Below, in pieces: positions 30,883 through 40,304 of a DNA stretch of 64,000 nt. The stretch comes from Cryobacterium sp. GrIS_2_6 (lineage in GTDB: Bacteria > Actinomycetota > Actinomycetes > Actinomycetales > Microbacteriaceae): NCBI RefSeq assembly GCF_035984545.1, contig NZ_JAXCHP010000001.1, positions 2,790,001 through 2,854,000 of the forward strand. Direction: 5' to 3'. The translations under genes were made by a program, and so were the position numbers. Below the pieces are notes generated by a model that was not told the DNA's origin, searched no databases, and saw only the letters and a list, made by a program, of their open reading frames with translations. The first letter of the stretch is position 1. Every line of letters begins with the position of its first letter.

Positions 30883-30943
30883 CGCGAAAGCGGGTGAATC
30901 GTCGTTATGGCGCGCTCTAACCGACGATTCACCCGCTTTCGCG
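30883..30943. repeat. perfect 22-bp inverted repeat, hairpin element
   Basis: Arms of 22 nt at 30883-30904 and 30922-30943 are exact reverse complements (outer end CGCGAAAGCGGG, inner end GAATCGTCG), around a 17-nt loop containing TTATGGCGC. It lies in the divergent gap upstream of the rpoB promoter and before the methyltransferase-like gene. No T-run follows, so it is not a standard terminator. Its left part resembles 39807-39840. Confidence 0.7.
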
Positions 30944-30998
30944 GCCCGGGCACGGGGGTGCGCGGGGGTGCGCGGGGAGACTGGGGGAGACTGGGGGG

Positions 30999-31868
30999 AT
31001 GAGCAGGTCAGAAGTGCAGCATCCGTCGGTCACGTTGAAGCTGAGCGGGTTGACCGCGGAAATCGTGCCGGACCGGTTCGTTCCGGGGAGCTTCGAGCTC
31101 ATCGTCGACGGCACGCCGCAGTCGCACGTGAACATCGACAACCCGGACGAGTTGTTCTTCGAGTACGTGCAGCGGATCGGGCATGTCATCGACCTGCTTG
31201 GGGACGTGGGCGAAGCGATCACGGCCGTACACCTCGGTGCGGGTGCGCTCACGCTCCCCCGGTACGTCGAGGCGACGCGGCCCGGCTCGCGGCAGCAGGT
31301 CGTCGAGATCGAGAGCGACCTGATCGACTTCGTGCGGGCCGAACTGCCCTGGGACAAGCGCGCGAACCTGCGGGTGCGGCACGGCGACGCCCGCGAGGTG
31401 CTCGCCAAGCTGCCGGCCGGGCTGCACGGCACGACCGACCTCGTCGTCGTCGACATCTTCTCGGGGGCGCGCACCCCTGCCCACGTGACAAGCCGCGAAT
31501 TCTACGAGCTCGCCCGGCCGCTGCTGAGCCCACGCGGGGTGCTCGTCGTGAACGTCGCCGACGGGCCGGGGCTCGCCTTCGCGCGCGCGCAGGCCGCGAC
31601 GCTCTCCGCGGTGTTCCCGCACGTGATCGGCCTCGCCGAGACCCAGGTGCTCAAGGGGCGCCGGTTCGGCAACATCGTGCTCGTCGCGACGCTCTCGCCG
31701 GTCGACCTGACTTGGGTGCCGCGGCTGCTCGCCGGCGGGCCGCACCCGGCCAAGGTCGTCGAGGGCGCGGAGCTGCGCCAGTTCATGGCGACCGCGCTCG
31801 TGACCACGGATGCGACGGCGACGCCGTCCCCGCTGCCCGGCCGCACGGTGTTCCAGATCGGCAACTGA
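30999..31868 (+). CDS. spermidine synthase-like SAM-dependent methyltransferase-fold protein
   Basis: A 289-residue protein with a Rossmann core resembling spermidine synthase: a short N-terminal beta region, then VHLGAGALTLPRYVEATRPG (motif I) near residue 80, QQVVEIESDLIDFVRAELP (the acidic motif II) near 100, HGDAREVLAKLP near 130, and DLVVVDIFSGARTPAH near 149. Whether it makes polyamines is doubtful, as many actinobacterial homologues are annotated only by fold. The start follows a G-run at a short distance. It is divergent from rpoB. Confidence 0.75.
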   Translation: MSRSEVQHPSVTLKLSGLTAEIVPDRFVPGSFELIVDGTPQSHVNIDNPDELFFEYVQRIGHVIDLLGDVGEAITAVHLGAGALTLPRYVEATRPGSRQQVVEIESDLIDFVRAELPWDKRANLRVRHGDAREVLAKLPAGLHGTTDLVVVDIFSGARTPAHVTSREFYELARPLLSPRGVLVVNVADGPGLAFARAQAATLSAVFPHVIGLAETQVLKGRRFGNIVLVATLSPVDLTWVPRLLAGGPHPAKVVEGAELRQFMATALVTTDATATPSPLPGRTVFQIGN

Positions 31869-32033
31869 GCCCGAGCGTGACATGAACGTTTGGTGACGTT
31901 GCGGCACCACGAAGGGGCCCCCGGCGACGGAGACAAATCGTTGCAATAAAAAGCCCGATCGAGGCCGAAAATACCACTAGGCTCCGAGACACTGTCGTGC
32001 ACGGTAGCGCGCTGATCTCCGGGGGTCCGAGCG

Positions 32034-35000
32034 ATGTCTGCTGTCGAGTTCGAACGTGTGTCCTTTTCCGAGCGACTACGCCGCAGCGTGTCGCCAATGA
32101 TGCTGCTGCGCACTGCGGGCGTTGCCGCTGCCTCCGTGGCCGCCGGCCCCCTCCTGCTGATGGCCTTCCTCCTGCTCGGTGGTACCTTCGTCGGCGGTCG
32201 GCTGGCCGAAACGGCAGACGGCGCACGCGTCTGGGCCACGATCGTCACCACGCTCATCACCGTCGTCAGTGCCGCCCTCCTGGTCTTCGGGATCGTCGCG
32301 GTCGGCGTCCTGCACCGTCGGGCCCACCTCCCCCAGGGCGTTCGCGCGAGCGCGCCCCGGGTCAGCCGCTCTCTGCTCGGCGCGGCGCGCGCCTTTCCCC
32401 GGCTCGCGCTGGCCCTGCTGCTGACGCTCGTCGCTCTGGTGCTCGTCACGATCCTGGCGCTTCCCGCGAGCGCTGCGGCGCTGATCCTGGCCGGTGTCCT
32501 GTTCGTGCGGAGCGCCCGCGTGCGCGAGCCGGAGGGGACGCGATTCACCCGCGGCACGCGCATCGCCCTCGTGGCCGCCATCCCGTCCGTTCCGACGCTG
32601 GCCCTGCTCCTCCTCCTGCCCGCCCTGCTCGCGGCCACCCTCAACGCTCCCCGCTCCCTCCGAGCGCTTGTCCGCACGGCGATCATCGGCCTGCGCCAGC
32701 GCCTGGTCCCCCTGCTTCTCTTCGTCGTCGTGGGCGCCGGAGTATCCGCTGGCCTCACCTGGGCCGGCACCGCTGCATCGCGCGCGATCGACGGCGACGG
32801 CACCAGCGCCACCGGGCTGCTCGTGCTCGCGGCGATCCTCGCGGCACTCCTCGCCCTCACCGGGGCGGCCCTCGCCGTCATCGTCGCGGCCGTGCCAGGC
32901 GCATCCGCCGCGACGACCGCGGGCATGAGCGCACCGCGCCGCCCGTGGCGGCGCACCCTGCCCCTGACGGCCGCCGGCGGCCGGGTCGCCATGCTCGTGG
33001 TCGTCGCCCTCATCGCCGGCGTCGTTCCGGCCGTCACCGTGACGGCACCCGCCCAGGCGGCCAGCGTCACCCCGTCGACGGCGGTCGCCCCCGCAATGAT
33101 CGAACCCGTGCTCACCATCGGATTCGACGGCTATGGCGCGACACCCGTCCTCTCGGCAGAGGTCACCGTGCCGGACGGCGACCCGATGGGCACCGTGCAG
33201 TTCCTCGACGGCGCCGTCCCCCTCGGCGCCCGGGTCGCCCTGGCCCTCGCGCCCGGCGACCCGCACGTCGCCCGCGCCTCCCTGAACGGCATAGTTCCCC
33301 TCGATCCGGGCTCGCATCCGCTCAGCTTCAGCTTCGAACCGGCCGGTACCGCCGTCGCCGCCGGCACCTCGAACGTGCACATCTGGTCGTTCCTCGCCGA
33401 CACCGAGGTCACCATCAGCACGGATGCCGGCGCCGCGGTGAACGGACCGGCGACCGTGACCGTGACGGTCGCGCCGACCTACGCCACGTCGATGAAGCCG
33501 GACGGAACCGTCGACCTCACCATCGACGGGACCACCGAGACTCTCACGCTCGTCGACGGCTCGGCGGAGAAGCAGGTCACCCTCCTTCTCGATCCGTACA
33601 TCACCGCCGACTCCTCGGGATCCGCCCTGTTCAAGCCCAGCTCCGGCCACTACCAGGTCGGCGCGGTCATCGTCCCTGACCAGACCCAGATCGTCGCCAC
33701 CGTCTACAACCCGCCGTTCACCCTCGGGACGGTGATCAACGCCTCCGCCGTTGTGACGGCGCCGAACGCCGACTACGGCACCGTCGTGAAGGGGACGATC
33801 CAGGTCTGGGCGGGCCAGACCCTGCTCACCGAGTCGTCCAAGCTGACCCAGACGCTCAGCATCCCCACGACCGCCCTCCACGCGGGAAGCAGCGCCCTGC
33901 GCTTCGTCTTCGTTCCGGGCACCGGATTCGAGGCCTCCGAGACCACCTCGACGATCGCCATCGCCCCGGCCCGTACGAGCGTCTCCGCCGCCCTGCAGCC
34001 GGCCTCCTCACCGACCCTGGTGCCGCACGGAAGCGCCCACGCGGTGACCGTCGACGTCACCTCGGACCTGGACGGACCGCGCACGGTCGAGGTGCGCAAC
34101 ACCCGCACCTCCGCCCTCGTGGCCACCGGCACCGTCACCGTCACTGACCAGCACGGCACCGGCAGCGTCGTTCTCACGGGACTCCTGCCGATCGGCAGCT
34201 ACACGCTGGCGGCGACCGTGGTCGGCGACGCCGATCACGCCCCGGCCACATCCGCCGGACAGAGCGTCTCGATCGGCGCCGGGCTCACCAGCACCATGCT
34301 CACTATCTCGGCCGGGGCCGTGACGGTCGACACGGTGGAGATCGGCACCCCCGTCACGCTCGTCGCCGCGACGACGGCGGCCGCAGGCGAGCCGACCCTG
34401 CCAGGGGCCGTGACCTTCACGCTGCCGGACCGCTCCTCCGCACGAGTGGACCTCGCCGCCGACGGCACGGCCCGCTACACGTTCACTCCGACCCAGGCGA
34501 GCACTTTCGCCGTGCAGGCCTCCTACTTCGACACGACGTTTCAGTACGAGCCGTCGAACGCGACCGGTGCACTGACGGTCGCCCGGGCGATCGCCTCGGC
34601 CCCTGTCTTCGGTTGGACGGGCGACCTCACCCCGAGCGACCGCACCCTCAGCCTCACCTATGCGTCGGCACCGAACCGCGCCGTTCCGACCGGCGGCATC
34701 CGCATCCTGGATGCCTCCGGCGGCATAATCGCCACGGGCAACCTGGCAGACGGCTCGGTCACCCTGCGGCTGTCCACGCCTGGTGCGCACCCCGTGCTCC
34801 GCGCCGAGTACACCGGCGACGGCCTCTATGCCACGCGCACCGACGTGCTGCCGGTCTCCGAGCTGCAGAACTACACCCCCTCGATCACCGTCGGCTCCCC
34901 GGCGTCTGCGCCGCTCGGCACCGCCTTCCCGGTGACGGTCGACCTCAGCGGCGTTCCGCTCGACCTCGTGACCCAGGTGAACCTCACGGCGACGGACCCG

Positions 35001-38000
35001 GATGCCAGGGTCAGCGACCTCGGCACAATCACCCTCGATGCGTCCGGCCACGGCACGGCAGCGCCCACCCTGCTCGTGGCCGGGGCCCGCGGCATCCGTG
35101 CGGTGGTCACCTTCACCGCGGCCAGCGAACTGGCGCCTGCCGCTTCGGACCCCGCCGTCACGACGGTGCAGCCGGTTCCCGTCCCCCAGCTCACGGTCTC
35201 CCGGACCGACCCCGGCGCAGCGCTCGTCGCCGGCACGTCCGTCGAGCTGACCGTCACCGCCGCCTGGCTCTCCTTTTCGTCGACGGGACTCGCCGCCGGC
35301 ACACGAGCGGATCTCCTGGACGCCACCGGCACGGTCATCGGCACCACGCAACTGTTCCGGTCCCCGGGGGGACTGAGCGGAACCGTGACCGTCGCCAACC
35401 TCCGCGGAGGCACCCTGACCGTGCACGCCAGTGTCGAGTACGGGCCGTTGAGGGCCACCACGTCGAGCCCGGTCCTCGACATCGCGGTCAGCGCGCCCAC
35501 GACCGACCTGTCCCTGGCCGTTCAGCCGGTCACGGTCGGCGACAGCCTCACGGTCACGGTCACGGCCGAGCCGAGCGGCACCCTGACGGGGTCCTCCCGT
35601 TCGGTGCCGGCCACGGTCACCGTGCTGGGCACCGACTATCCCCTGAACCTGACCCGCAGCGGCGCCACCGGGTTCTTCCGCGGCACGGTCGCGGTCCCCA
35701 CCCTGCACGCCGGCTCCCTCGCCGTGGCCGCGTCCACACCGGGTGACGGTGTCGACGCGAGTGCCGCGACCGCCGTCCTGACCGCCATCGTGGTCAAACG
35801 CGCCACGAGCGTCGCGGTGGTCGTTCCGGACGGGGCGCGCGCGGGCGACGCCCTCCCGATCTCCGCCCGGGTGCTGCAGGCCGGCTCCCAGACCAGCCCC
35901 GCGCCCACCGGCACGATCATCCTCACCGGTTGGGACGACATCCTCTGCGCCGCGGACGGGACCGGCGGATGCACCCTGCCCGGGGCTTCCGTGGGGATGG
36001 GCGAGAACACCCTGTACGCGCGCTACGACGGCGACGCCGACAACGAAGCGTCGCACAGTGTGACGCAATTCACCGCGTCGGCCCGGGGCACGAACCTAGC
36101 GGTGACGTTCTCCCCGACCCCCGACCAGTGGGTGTACGGGGAGCCGATCACCGCCAGTTGGACCACCACGACGACCGGTGCCGCCGCCGTGGGACGGGTG
36201 TACTTCGACCTCCCCGGCGTCGGATGCAACGGGCCCGCGCTCGCGGGCAGCTGCACGCTCACCCCGGTGACGACCGCCCAGTCGGCACCCGTCAGCACCG
36301 AGTACAGCGTCACCTTCATCTCCCGAGACGACGCCCCCGGCGCCGTCGTGAGCGGATCGGCCGACGCCAGGCTGTGTGCATACCCGATCGTCTTCGGAAC
36401 CATCGAGTACGGCACCGCCGAACGCTGCGGCAGGGACGGGCAGGGCGTCGTCACCGGCAGCCTGCTGCGCGCCACGGCATACGCGCATCCCGACTACGCC
36501 GTCGACAGCTGGACGATCGACGGCTCGATGCGTCTTGCGCAGGGACGGTCCTTCCTGTTTGTCGTGACCGGATTCATCCAGGTCGGCTACACCGAGCACT
36601 ACGCGCCGACCTGCTTCACCCTGAAGCTGACCCCCACGGTGGACTGGGGCCTGCTCGACCCCTACGCGCAGGGCTGGGCGCGCGCAATGACCCGGCCGAA
36701 CTGCGCGAGTCCGTACGCGTCCACTCCCCAGGAGCTGGCAGACCAGAAGGCCGGCTTCCCCCGCTACGCGGCGGGCACCGTTGTGGACATGATGCTCGTC
36801 CCCGCCAATTTTCCCGGAGATTCCGGAGCCACCGAGTTCATTCTCGACACTCTCACCGGAGCCACCCGCACCGGCGACCTCTACGCCCAGGTCGTGATGG
36901 ACGCCGATCGAGCGGTCACCGCCACATTCCGCGTCAAGGCCTGCACTGTGGTCGACCTCCCCGTCACCGAGGGCGGCAGCGTCGTGGTGACGGCCGCCGA
37001 CCGGCCATACAGCAGCTGGGGACTGCAGCCCTTGTCCGGAGCATGCACCGTCGGCGGCGAGGCCGGGTACGTTCCCGGAACGAAGATCACCGTCGTGGCC
37101 ACGGCGAAGCCCACCGCCACGTTCGGTTCCTGGCTCGGCGGCTCGTCACGCGACAACACCCCGACGACGCTGCTGGCGGCTCCGACCGGACAGCTACTCA
37201 CGAGCGGTGCCACCACCGCCACAACACAACTCACCGTGCCCTGGGCGGACAGGTTCCAGGTCGGCGCCCAGTTCAGCATGGTCAAGTGCGTGACGGTCAC
37301 CGTCGTCTCCAAAGCGATTCGAGACTACTTCAACGGACGCTATGGCACGCCCGTCGGCGCCTCGTGGGCACACGACGGCCCCCTCACGCAGTGCGGCGAC
37401 GTCGCATCCACGGCCACGACCAGCAACAGCGCACTCGGCGGCTACCACGTGGTCACCACCACGGATTCGATGGTCGCCACGGGACGCCTGCACCTGACCA
37501 CGACGGAGCCGGAGTACGGCATCATGGGCTGGCGCGGCTACACCGGCAACACCGCCTCGGTGCGCTGGAGCAGCAGCAGCGAGCAGGGTGTCGTCTGGAA
37601 CGGCAGCCAGGGGACTTCCGGGGGAACGGAGATCGACCTCGCGCGGGTCAACAGCGCCATCACGCTGACAGCCGGCTGGTACAACACGAGCTGCAAGCCG
37701 CCCATCGTGAACCTTCCGCAGGGCGGCTCATACATGATCGCCCCCCTGTCAGCCGACGAGAGTTTCTGCGAACGCGCCGGCGAACTGCCCCGGGGCCAGG
37801 CCGGCTACCTGCTGCCCGCCGCCATCGCCGGGTCCCCCAATCTCGTGCCGATCACGAGCCTGGTGAACGCCTCGGGCCTGGACGAAATGGCGGAGTTCGG
37901 CGCCTCCCAGGGCTTCTTCGAAGGTCGCGCCAAGGTCTATGGCGGCGGCACCTATCGCCTCGAGTACTGCGCGCCCATCGGGCTGAACGTTCGGGTCATC

Positions 38001-39074
38001 GACGATTCGGGCCAGGCATCCGCACTCGACCAGGAGACCGCCAAGAAGATCGTCGTCGACGACGGCGGATGCCCGCCGCTGTATTCCCGACCGGGCCGCA
38101 GCGTAGGCACCGCCGTGACCGTTGCGGGGCAGTTCACCTATTCGGTTGCGGGAAGCACCGACGGCACCGGCCCGACACGCGTCGTGGATGCCCACGGCAA
38201 CGTCTCCGGCCTGAACGCCCTCGACCTGAAGGTCATCTGCTATTCGATCTCCGGGAGGGACCTGTCGGCGACCACGCCCGGCAACTGCCCGGGAGGGGCC
38301 GGCAACCGGTACAAGCGCGGGACCACCGTGCAGCTGCAGGCAGAAGGCATCGAAGGCAACCGCTTCGACGGCTGGGACTACGCCGACGCGTCGAGGGACC
38401 AGACCGCGTGGGTGATCATGGACAGGGACCGCTACGTCGAGGCCAAGGTGCACCGCTACAGCACCGCCGAGAAGGTCGGCAACTGGTTCAGTTCGATCAG
38501 CCAGCGGATGCTCGCCGCCGTGATCACCGTCGCGACAGGGGTGTCCCTCGCCCAGTTGATGGTCGCCAAGGTCGCCGCCGTCGGGCTGAAGCTCGCGGCA
38601 GCCGGCCTCCGGGCCGCGGGAGCCGGTGGTGCGGTCGCCGATGCGATCGACAAGGCCGGAACGGTCATCCAGGCACAGGTCGACCTCGCGATGCTCGCGA
38701 CGAAGTGCCTCAACGACTGGGCGAACGGCACGGGCGAGATCCTCACCCTGCCGTCCTCGACCAGCGCGACTCCCACGCTGGGCGCCGGCGCGGGGCTCGG
38801 CCCGAACGCGACGGCCGAGGATATCTTCAACGCCGCCAAGGCCGACCTCCAGACCCGGATCGCCTCGAAAACGGGGTACAGCGGCGCGGTGCCGATCGGG
38901 GCGGTGACCGGTGACGTGGGAACGTTCATTAATATCGTCGGATCGTTCGGCGAGAACCTCAGCATGTACGGCTCTGATGCTGCGACGAACTGGAGCAGCT
39001 ACGCGTCGTCGATGAAGGCGTGCATGGCCTCCGGAGTCGACTCGTACGTCAAGGACACGTACACGGGGTACTAG
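32034..39074 (+). CDS. giant surface protein: polytopic membrane domain plus Ig-like and Cys-rich ectodomain
   Basis: 2346 residues. About seven hydrophobic segments lie between residues 22 and 335, the last ending in APAQAAS like a signal cleavage site. A long exported Thr/Ala/Val-rich region follows, built of repeated Ig-like beta domains; typical strands are MGTVQFLDGAVPLG near 386 and TGTIILTGWDD near 1292. From about residue 1395 the domains become cysteine-bearing and resemble divergent InlB-type B repeats (WLGG, GWRGYTG, GWDYAD with DRAVTATF-type ends). Near 2155-2200 a hydrophobic Ala/Val helical region (LAAVITVATGVSLAQLMVA) precedes a Ser/Thr linker and a helical tail. No LPXTG sorting signal is present. 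Function is unknown; adhesion or wall binding is possible. Confidence 0.75.
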   Translation: MSAVEFERVSFSERLRRSVSPMMLLRTAGVAAASVAAGPLLLMAFLLLGGTFVGGRLAETADGARVWATIVTTLITVVSAALLVFGIVAVGVLHRRAHLPQGVRASAPRVSRSLLGAARAFPRLALALLLTLVALVLVTILALPASAAALILAGVLFVRSARVREPEGTRFTRGTRIALVAAIPSVPTLALLLLLPALLAATLNAPRSLRALVRTAIIGLRQRLVPLLLFVVVGAGVSAGLTWAGTAASRAIDGDGTSATGLLVLAAILAALLALTGAALAVIVAAVPGASAATTAGMSAPRRPWRRTLPLTAAGGRVAMLVVVALIAGVVPAVTVTAPAQAASVTPSTAVAPAMIEPVLTIGFDGYGATPVLSAEVTVPDGDPMGTVQFLDGAVPLGARVALALAPGDPHVARASLNGIVPLDPGSHPLSFSFEPAGTAVAAGTSNVHIWSFLADTEVTISTDAGAAVNGPATVTVTVAPTYATSMKPDGTVDLTIDGTTETLTLVDGSAEKQVTLLLDPYITADSSGSALFKPSSGHYQVGAVIVPDQTQIVATVYNPPFTLGTVINASAVVTAPNADYGTVVKGTIQVWAGQTLLTESSKLTQTLSIPTTALHAGSSALRFVFVPGTGFEASETTSTIAIAPARTSVSAALQPASSPTLVPHGSAHAVTVDVTSDLDGPRTVEVRNTRTSALVATGTVTVTDQHGTGSVVLTGLLPIGSYTLAATVVGDADHAPATSAGQSVSIGAGLTSTMLTISAGAVTVDTVEIGTPVTLVAATTAAAGEPTLPGAVTFTLPDRSSARVDLAADGTARYTFTPTQASTFAVQASYFDTTFQYEPSNATGALTVARAIASAPVFGWTGDLTPSDRTLSLTYASAPNRAVPTGGIRILDASGGIIATGNLADGSVTLRLSTPGAHPVLRAEYTGDGLYATRTDVLPVSELQNYTPSITVGSPASAPLGTAFPVTVDLSGVPLDLVTQVNLTATDPDARVSDLGTITLDASGHGTAAPTLLVAGARGIRAVVTFTAASELAPAASDPAVTTVQPVPVPQLTVSRTDPGAALVAGTSVELTVTAAWLSFSSTGLAAGTRADLLDATGTVIGTTQLFRSPGGLSGTVTVANLRGGTLTVHASVEYGPLRATTSSPVLDIAVSAPTTDLSLAVQPVTVGDSLTVTVTAEPSGTLTGSSRSVPATVTVLGTDYPLNLTRSGATGFFRGTVAVPTLHAGSLAVAASTPGDGVDASAATAVLTAIVVKRATSVAVVVPDGARAGDALPISARVLQAGSQTSPAPTGTIILTGWDDILCAADGTGGCTLPGASVGMGENTLYARYDGDADNEASHSVTQFTASARGTNLAVTFSPTPDQWVYGEPITASWTTTTTGAAAVGRVYFDLPGVGCNGPALAGSCTLTPVTTAQSAPVSTEYSVTFISRDDAPGAVVSGSADARLCAYPIVFGTIEYGTAERCGRDGQGVVTGSLLRATAYAHPDYAVDSWTIDGSMRLAQGRSFLFVVTGFIQVGYTEHYAPTCFTLKLTPTVDWGLLDPYAQGWARAMTRPNCASPYASTPQELADQKAGFPRYAAGTVVDMMLVPANFPGDSGATEFILDTLTGATRTGDLYAQVVMDADRAVTATFRVKACTVVDLPVTEGGSVVVTAADRPYSSWGLQPLSGACTVGGEAGYVPGTKITVVATAKPTATFGSWLGGSSRDNTPTTLLAAPTGQLLTSGATTATTQLTVPWADRFQVGAQFSMVKCVTVTVVSKAIRDYFNGRYGTPVGASWAHDGPLTQCGDVASTATTSNSALGGYHVVTTTDSMVATGRLHLTTTEPEYGIMGWRGYTGNTASVRWSSSSEQGVVWNGSQGTSGGTEIDLARVNSAITLTAGWYNTSCKPPIVNLPQGGSYMIAPLSADESFCERAGELPRGQAGYLLPAAIAGSPNLVPITSLVNASGLDEMAEFGASQGFFEGRAKVYGGGTYRLEYCAPIGLNVRVIDDSGQASALDQETAKKIVVDDGGCPPLYSRPGRSVGTAVTVAGQFTYSVAGSTDGTGPTRVVDAHGNVSGLNALDLKVICYSISGRDLSATTPGNCPGGAGNRYKRGTTVQLQAEGIEGNRFDGWDYADASRDQTAWVIMDRDRYVEAKVHRYSTAEKVGNWFSSISQRMLAAVITVATGVSLAQLMVAKVAAVGLKLAAAGLRAAGAGGAVADAIDKAGTVIQAQVDLAMLATKCLNDWANGTGEILTLPSSTSATPTLGAGAGLGPNATAEDIFNAAKADLQTRIASKTGYSGAVPIGAVTGDVGTFINIVGSFGENLSMYGSDAATNWSSYASSMKACMASGVDSYVKDTYTGY

Positions 39075-39118
39075 CGGGGTGCGGCGAGCGGACCGGGGCG
39101 GGGCCGGAAAGTTCGCCG

Positions 39119-39136
39119 GCACACCCCCGTACGGGT
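39119..39136. other. small hairpin after the giant gene
   Basis: Arms ACACCC and GGGTGT flank CCGTAC, about 45 nt after the stop of the giant gene. No T-run follows, so terminator function is unproven. Confidence 0.25.
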
Positions 39137-39202
39137 GTCGCCGCGGCATGGTCGGGATATCCTGTGAGGGAACCCGATCGTCCGCGGCACACCCGGCCGC
39201 CC

Positions 39203-39748
39203 TTGCCTCTGGATTACACCCTGCCCATCATCATTGGTTACGACGCCGTCACTCTCCGTGAGAAAGTCGACCTGCTCGCCGCCGGGCAGCGCCTCGACGA
39301 ACTCGGCGAGTTGCGCAGCCTGTCCGCGCTCAACGAGAAGATCGCGCTGCTGCGCCTGATCGGACGCCTCGACGAGGCCTTCGACATGGCGAACGCCGCC
39401 CTGCGCCAGGCCCGGTTCACCGGTTCCCGGGAGGAACTCGCGGCCAGCCGCATCCGCCGGGCCCAGGTGATGCAGTTCCAGGGCAAGCTCGATGAGGCCG
39501 CGAGCGAGCTCACCCACTGCGTCCTCGAGGCCGAGACGCACGGGTGGAGCGCGGTTGCGGCCTTCGCCCGGGAGAACCGCGGGAAGGTCCTGTTCGAGCA
39601 GGGCGACCTCGAGGGTGCCCTCACCGACCTCACCGCTGCCGTGTTCCTGCGGGAGAAGGCCGGGGCATCCGTCGAGCAGCTCGAAGGGTCTCTTGTCGCC
39701 GTCGCGGTCGTCGAGTCCATCATCGCCGAGCGGGGCCCGAGCCGCTAA
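39203..39748 (+). CDS. helical TPR-like protein
   Basis: About 181 residues, mostly helical with repeated pairs such as EKIALLRLIGRLDEAFDMAN, QVMQFQGKLDEAASELTHCV and GKVLFEQGDLEGALTDLTAA, which fit tetratricopeptide-like helix pairs. These usually mediate protein contacts; no catalytic motif is visible. The frame is open upstream to 39020 but that overlaps the giant gene. TTG 39203 or GTG 39164 are the possible starts, and neither has a strong ribosome-binding site. A partner cannot be named. Confidence 0.65.
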   Translation: MPLDYTLPIIIGYDAVTLREKVDLLAAGQRLDELGELRSLSALNEKIALLRLIGRLDEAFDMANAALRQARFTGSREELAASRIRRAQVMQFQGKLDEAASELTHCVLEAETHGWSAVAAFARENRGKVLFEQGDLEGALTDLTAAVFLREKAGASVEQLEGSLVAVAVVESIIAERGPSR

Positions 39749-39806
39749 CCGCACACCGCCCGCCCTGCAAACCGCGCCCGCGCCGCAACCTCACTCGCGT
39801 AACCGG

Positions 39807-39840
39807 TCTCGCGAGAGTGCGGTTTTGGCCCTTATGGCGC
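39807..39840 (+). repeat. half-copy of the hairpin element found beside rpoB
   Basis: Over 34 nt without gaps it shares TNTCGCGANAG at the start and TTATGGCGC at the end with 30880-30913 (23 identities by eye). The right arm is degenerate; only TAAGGGC and TCCGCA just downstream could pair with it. Confidence 0.35.
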
Positions 39841-40304
39841 CGGGTAAGGGCAGATTCCGCATCGTCGGGGCCGTCGCCCGGGACGCCCTCCCCTGGTGCA
39901 ACCGGTGTGCCGAGTCCTGGCCCCGGGGGCCAACCGGGTGACCCGAGCACCGGACCCGGCCCGGGCCCCGGTGAGGGCGCGGGCCCGGTCGAGCCGGTCG
40001 GTGGCCCAATCGTGCTTGCCTCCGGCCTCGAGGTGCCGTGGTCGATCCTTTCTGGCGGGTCGACTCCTCAACAGGTTCGGCGAGCGCGTGGTTCGTCAAC
40101 ACCTACGGCCGACTGCGTGACGTGGTGCCCGGCCCGGATGGCACACTGTGGTTTGTGACGAACAACACGGATGGCCGCGGCACCCGAGCCGCCGGCGACG
40201 ACAGTCTCTACTCGGTTCGAGTGGAGCAGCCCACGCCCCTGGCGCGCGACATTCGGGTGGCGCCACGAGCGAACGAGCCCGCCGGATTTGCGGCGGCGCC
40301 CTGA
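39840..40304 (+). pseudogene. remnant of a PQQ-dependent sugar dehydrogenase (GSDH-type)
   Basis: One frame reads a Gly/Pro-rich linker followed by PVEPVGGPIVLASGLEVPWS near 39988-40050, the usual first propeller strand of soluble glucose/sorbosone dehydrogenases. A different frame from about 40083 reads TYGRLRDVVPGPDGTLWFVT and NNTDGRGTR, the usual C-terminal end of the same family, to TGA 40302-40304. The roughly 300 residues normally between them are missing and the frames disagree. The gene is dead; its stop overlaps the next start as TGATG. Confidence 0.65.

Noticed and set aside
34008..36068. A 686-codon open frame antisense to the giant gene
   Set aside because: Arg/Gly/Asp low complexity typical of shadows; no recognisable motif.
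35930..38914. A 994-codon plus-strand open frame inside the giant gene in another frame
   Set aside because: Arg/Pro/His-rich shadow of the giant coding sequence.
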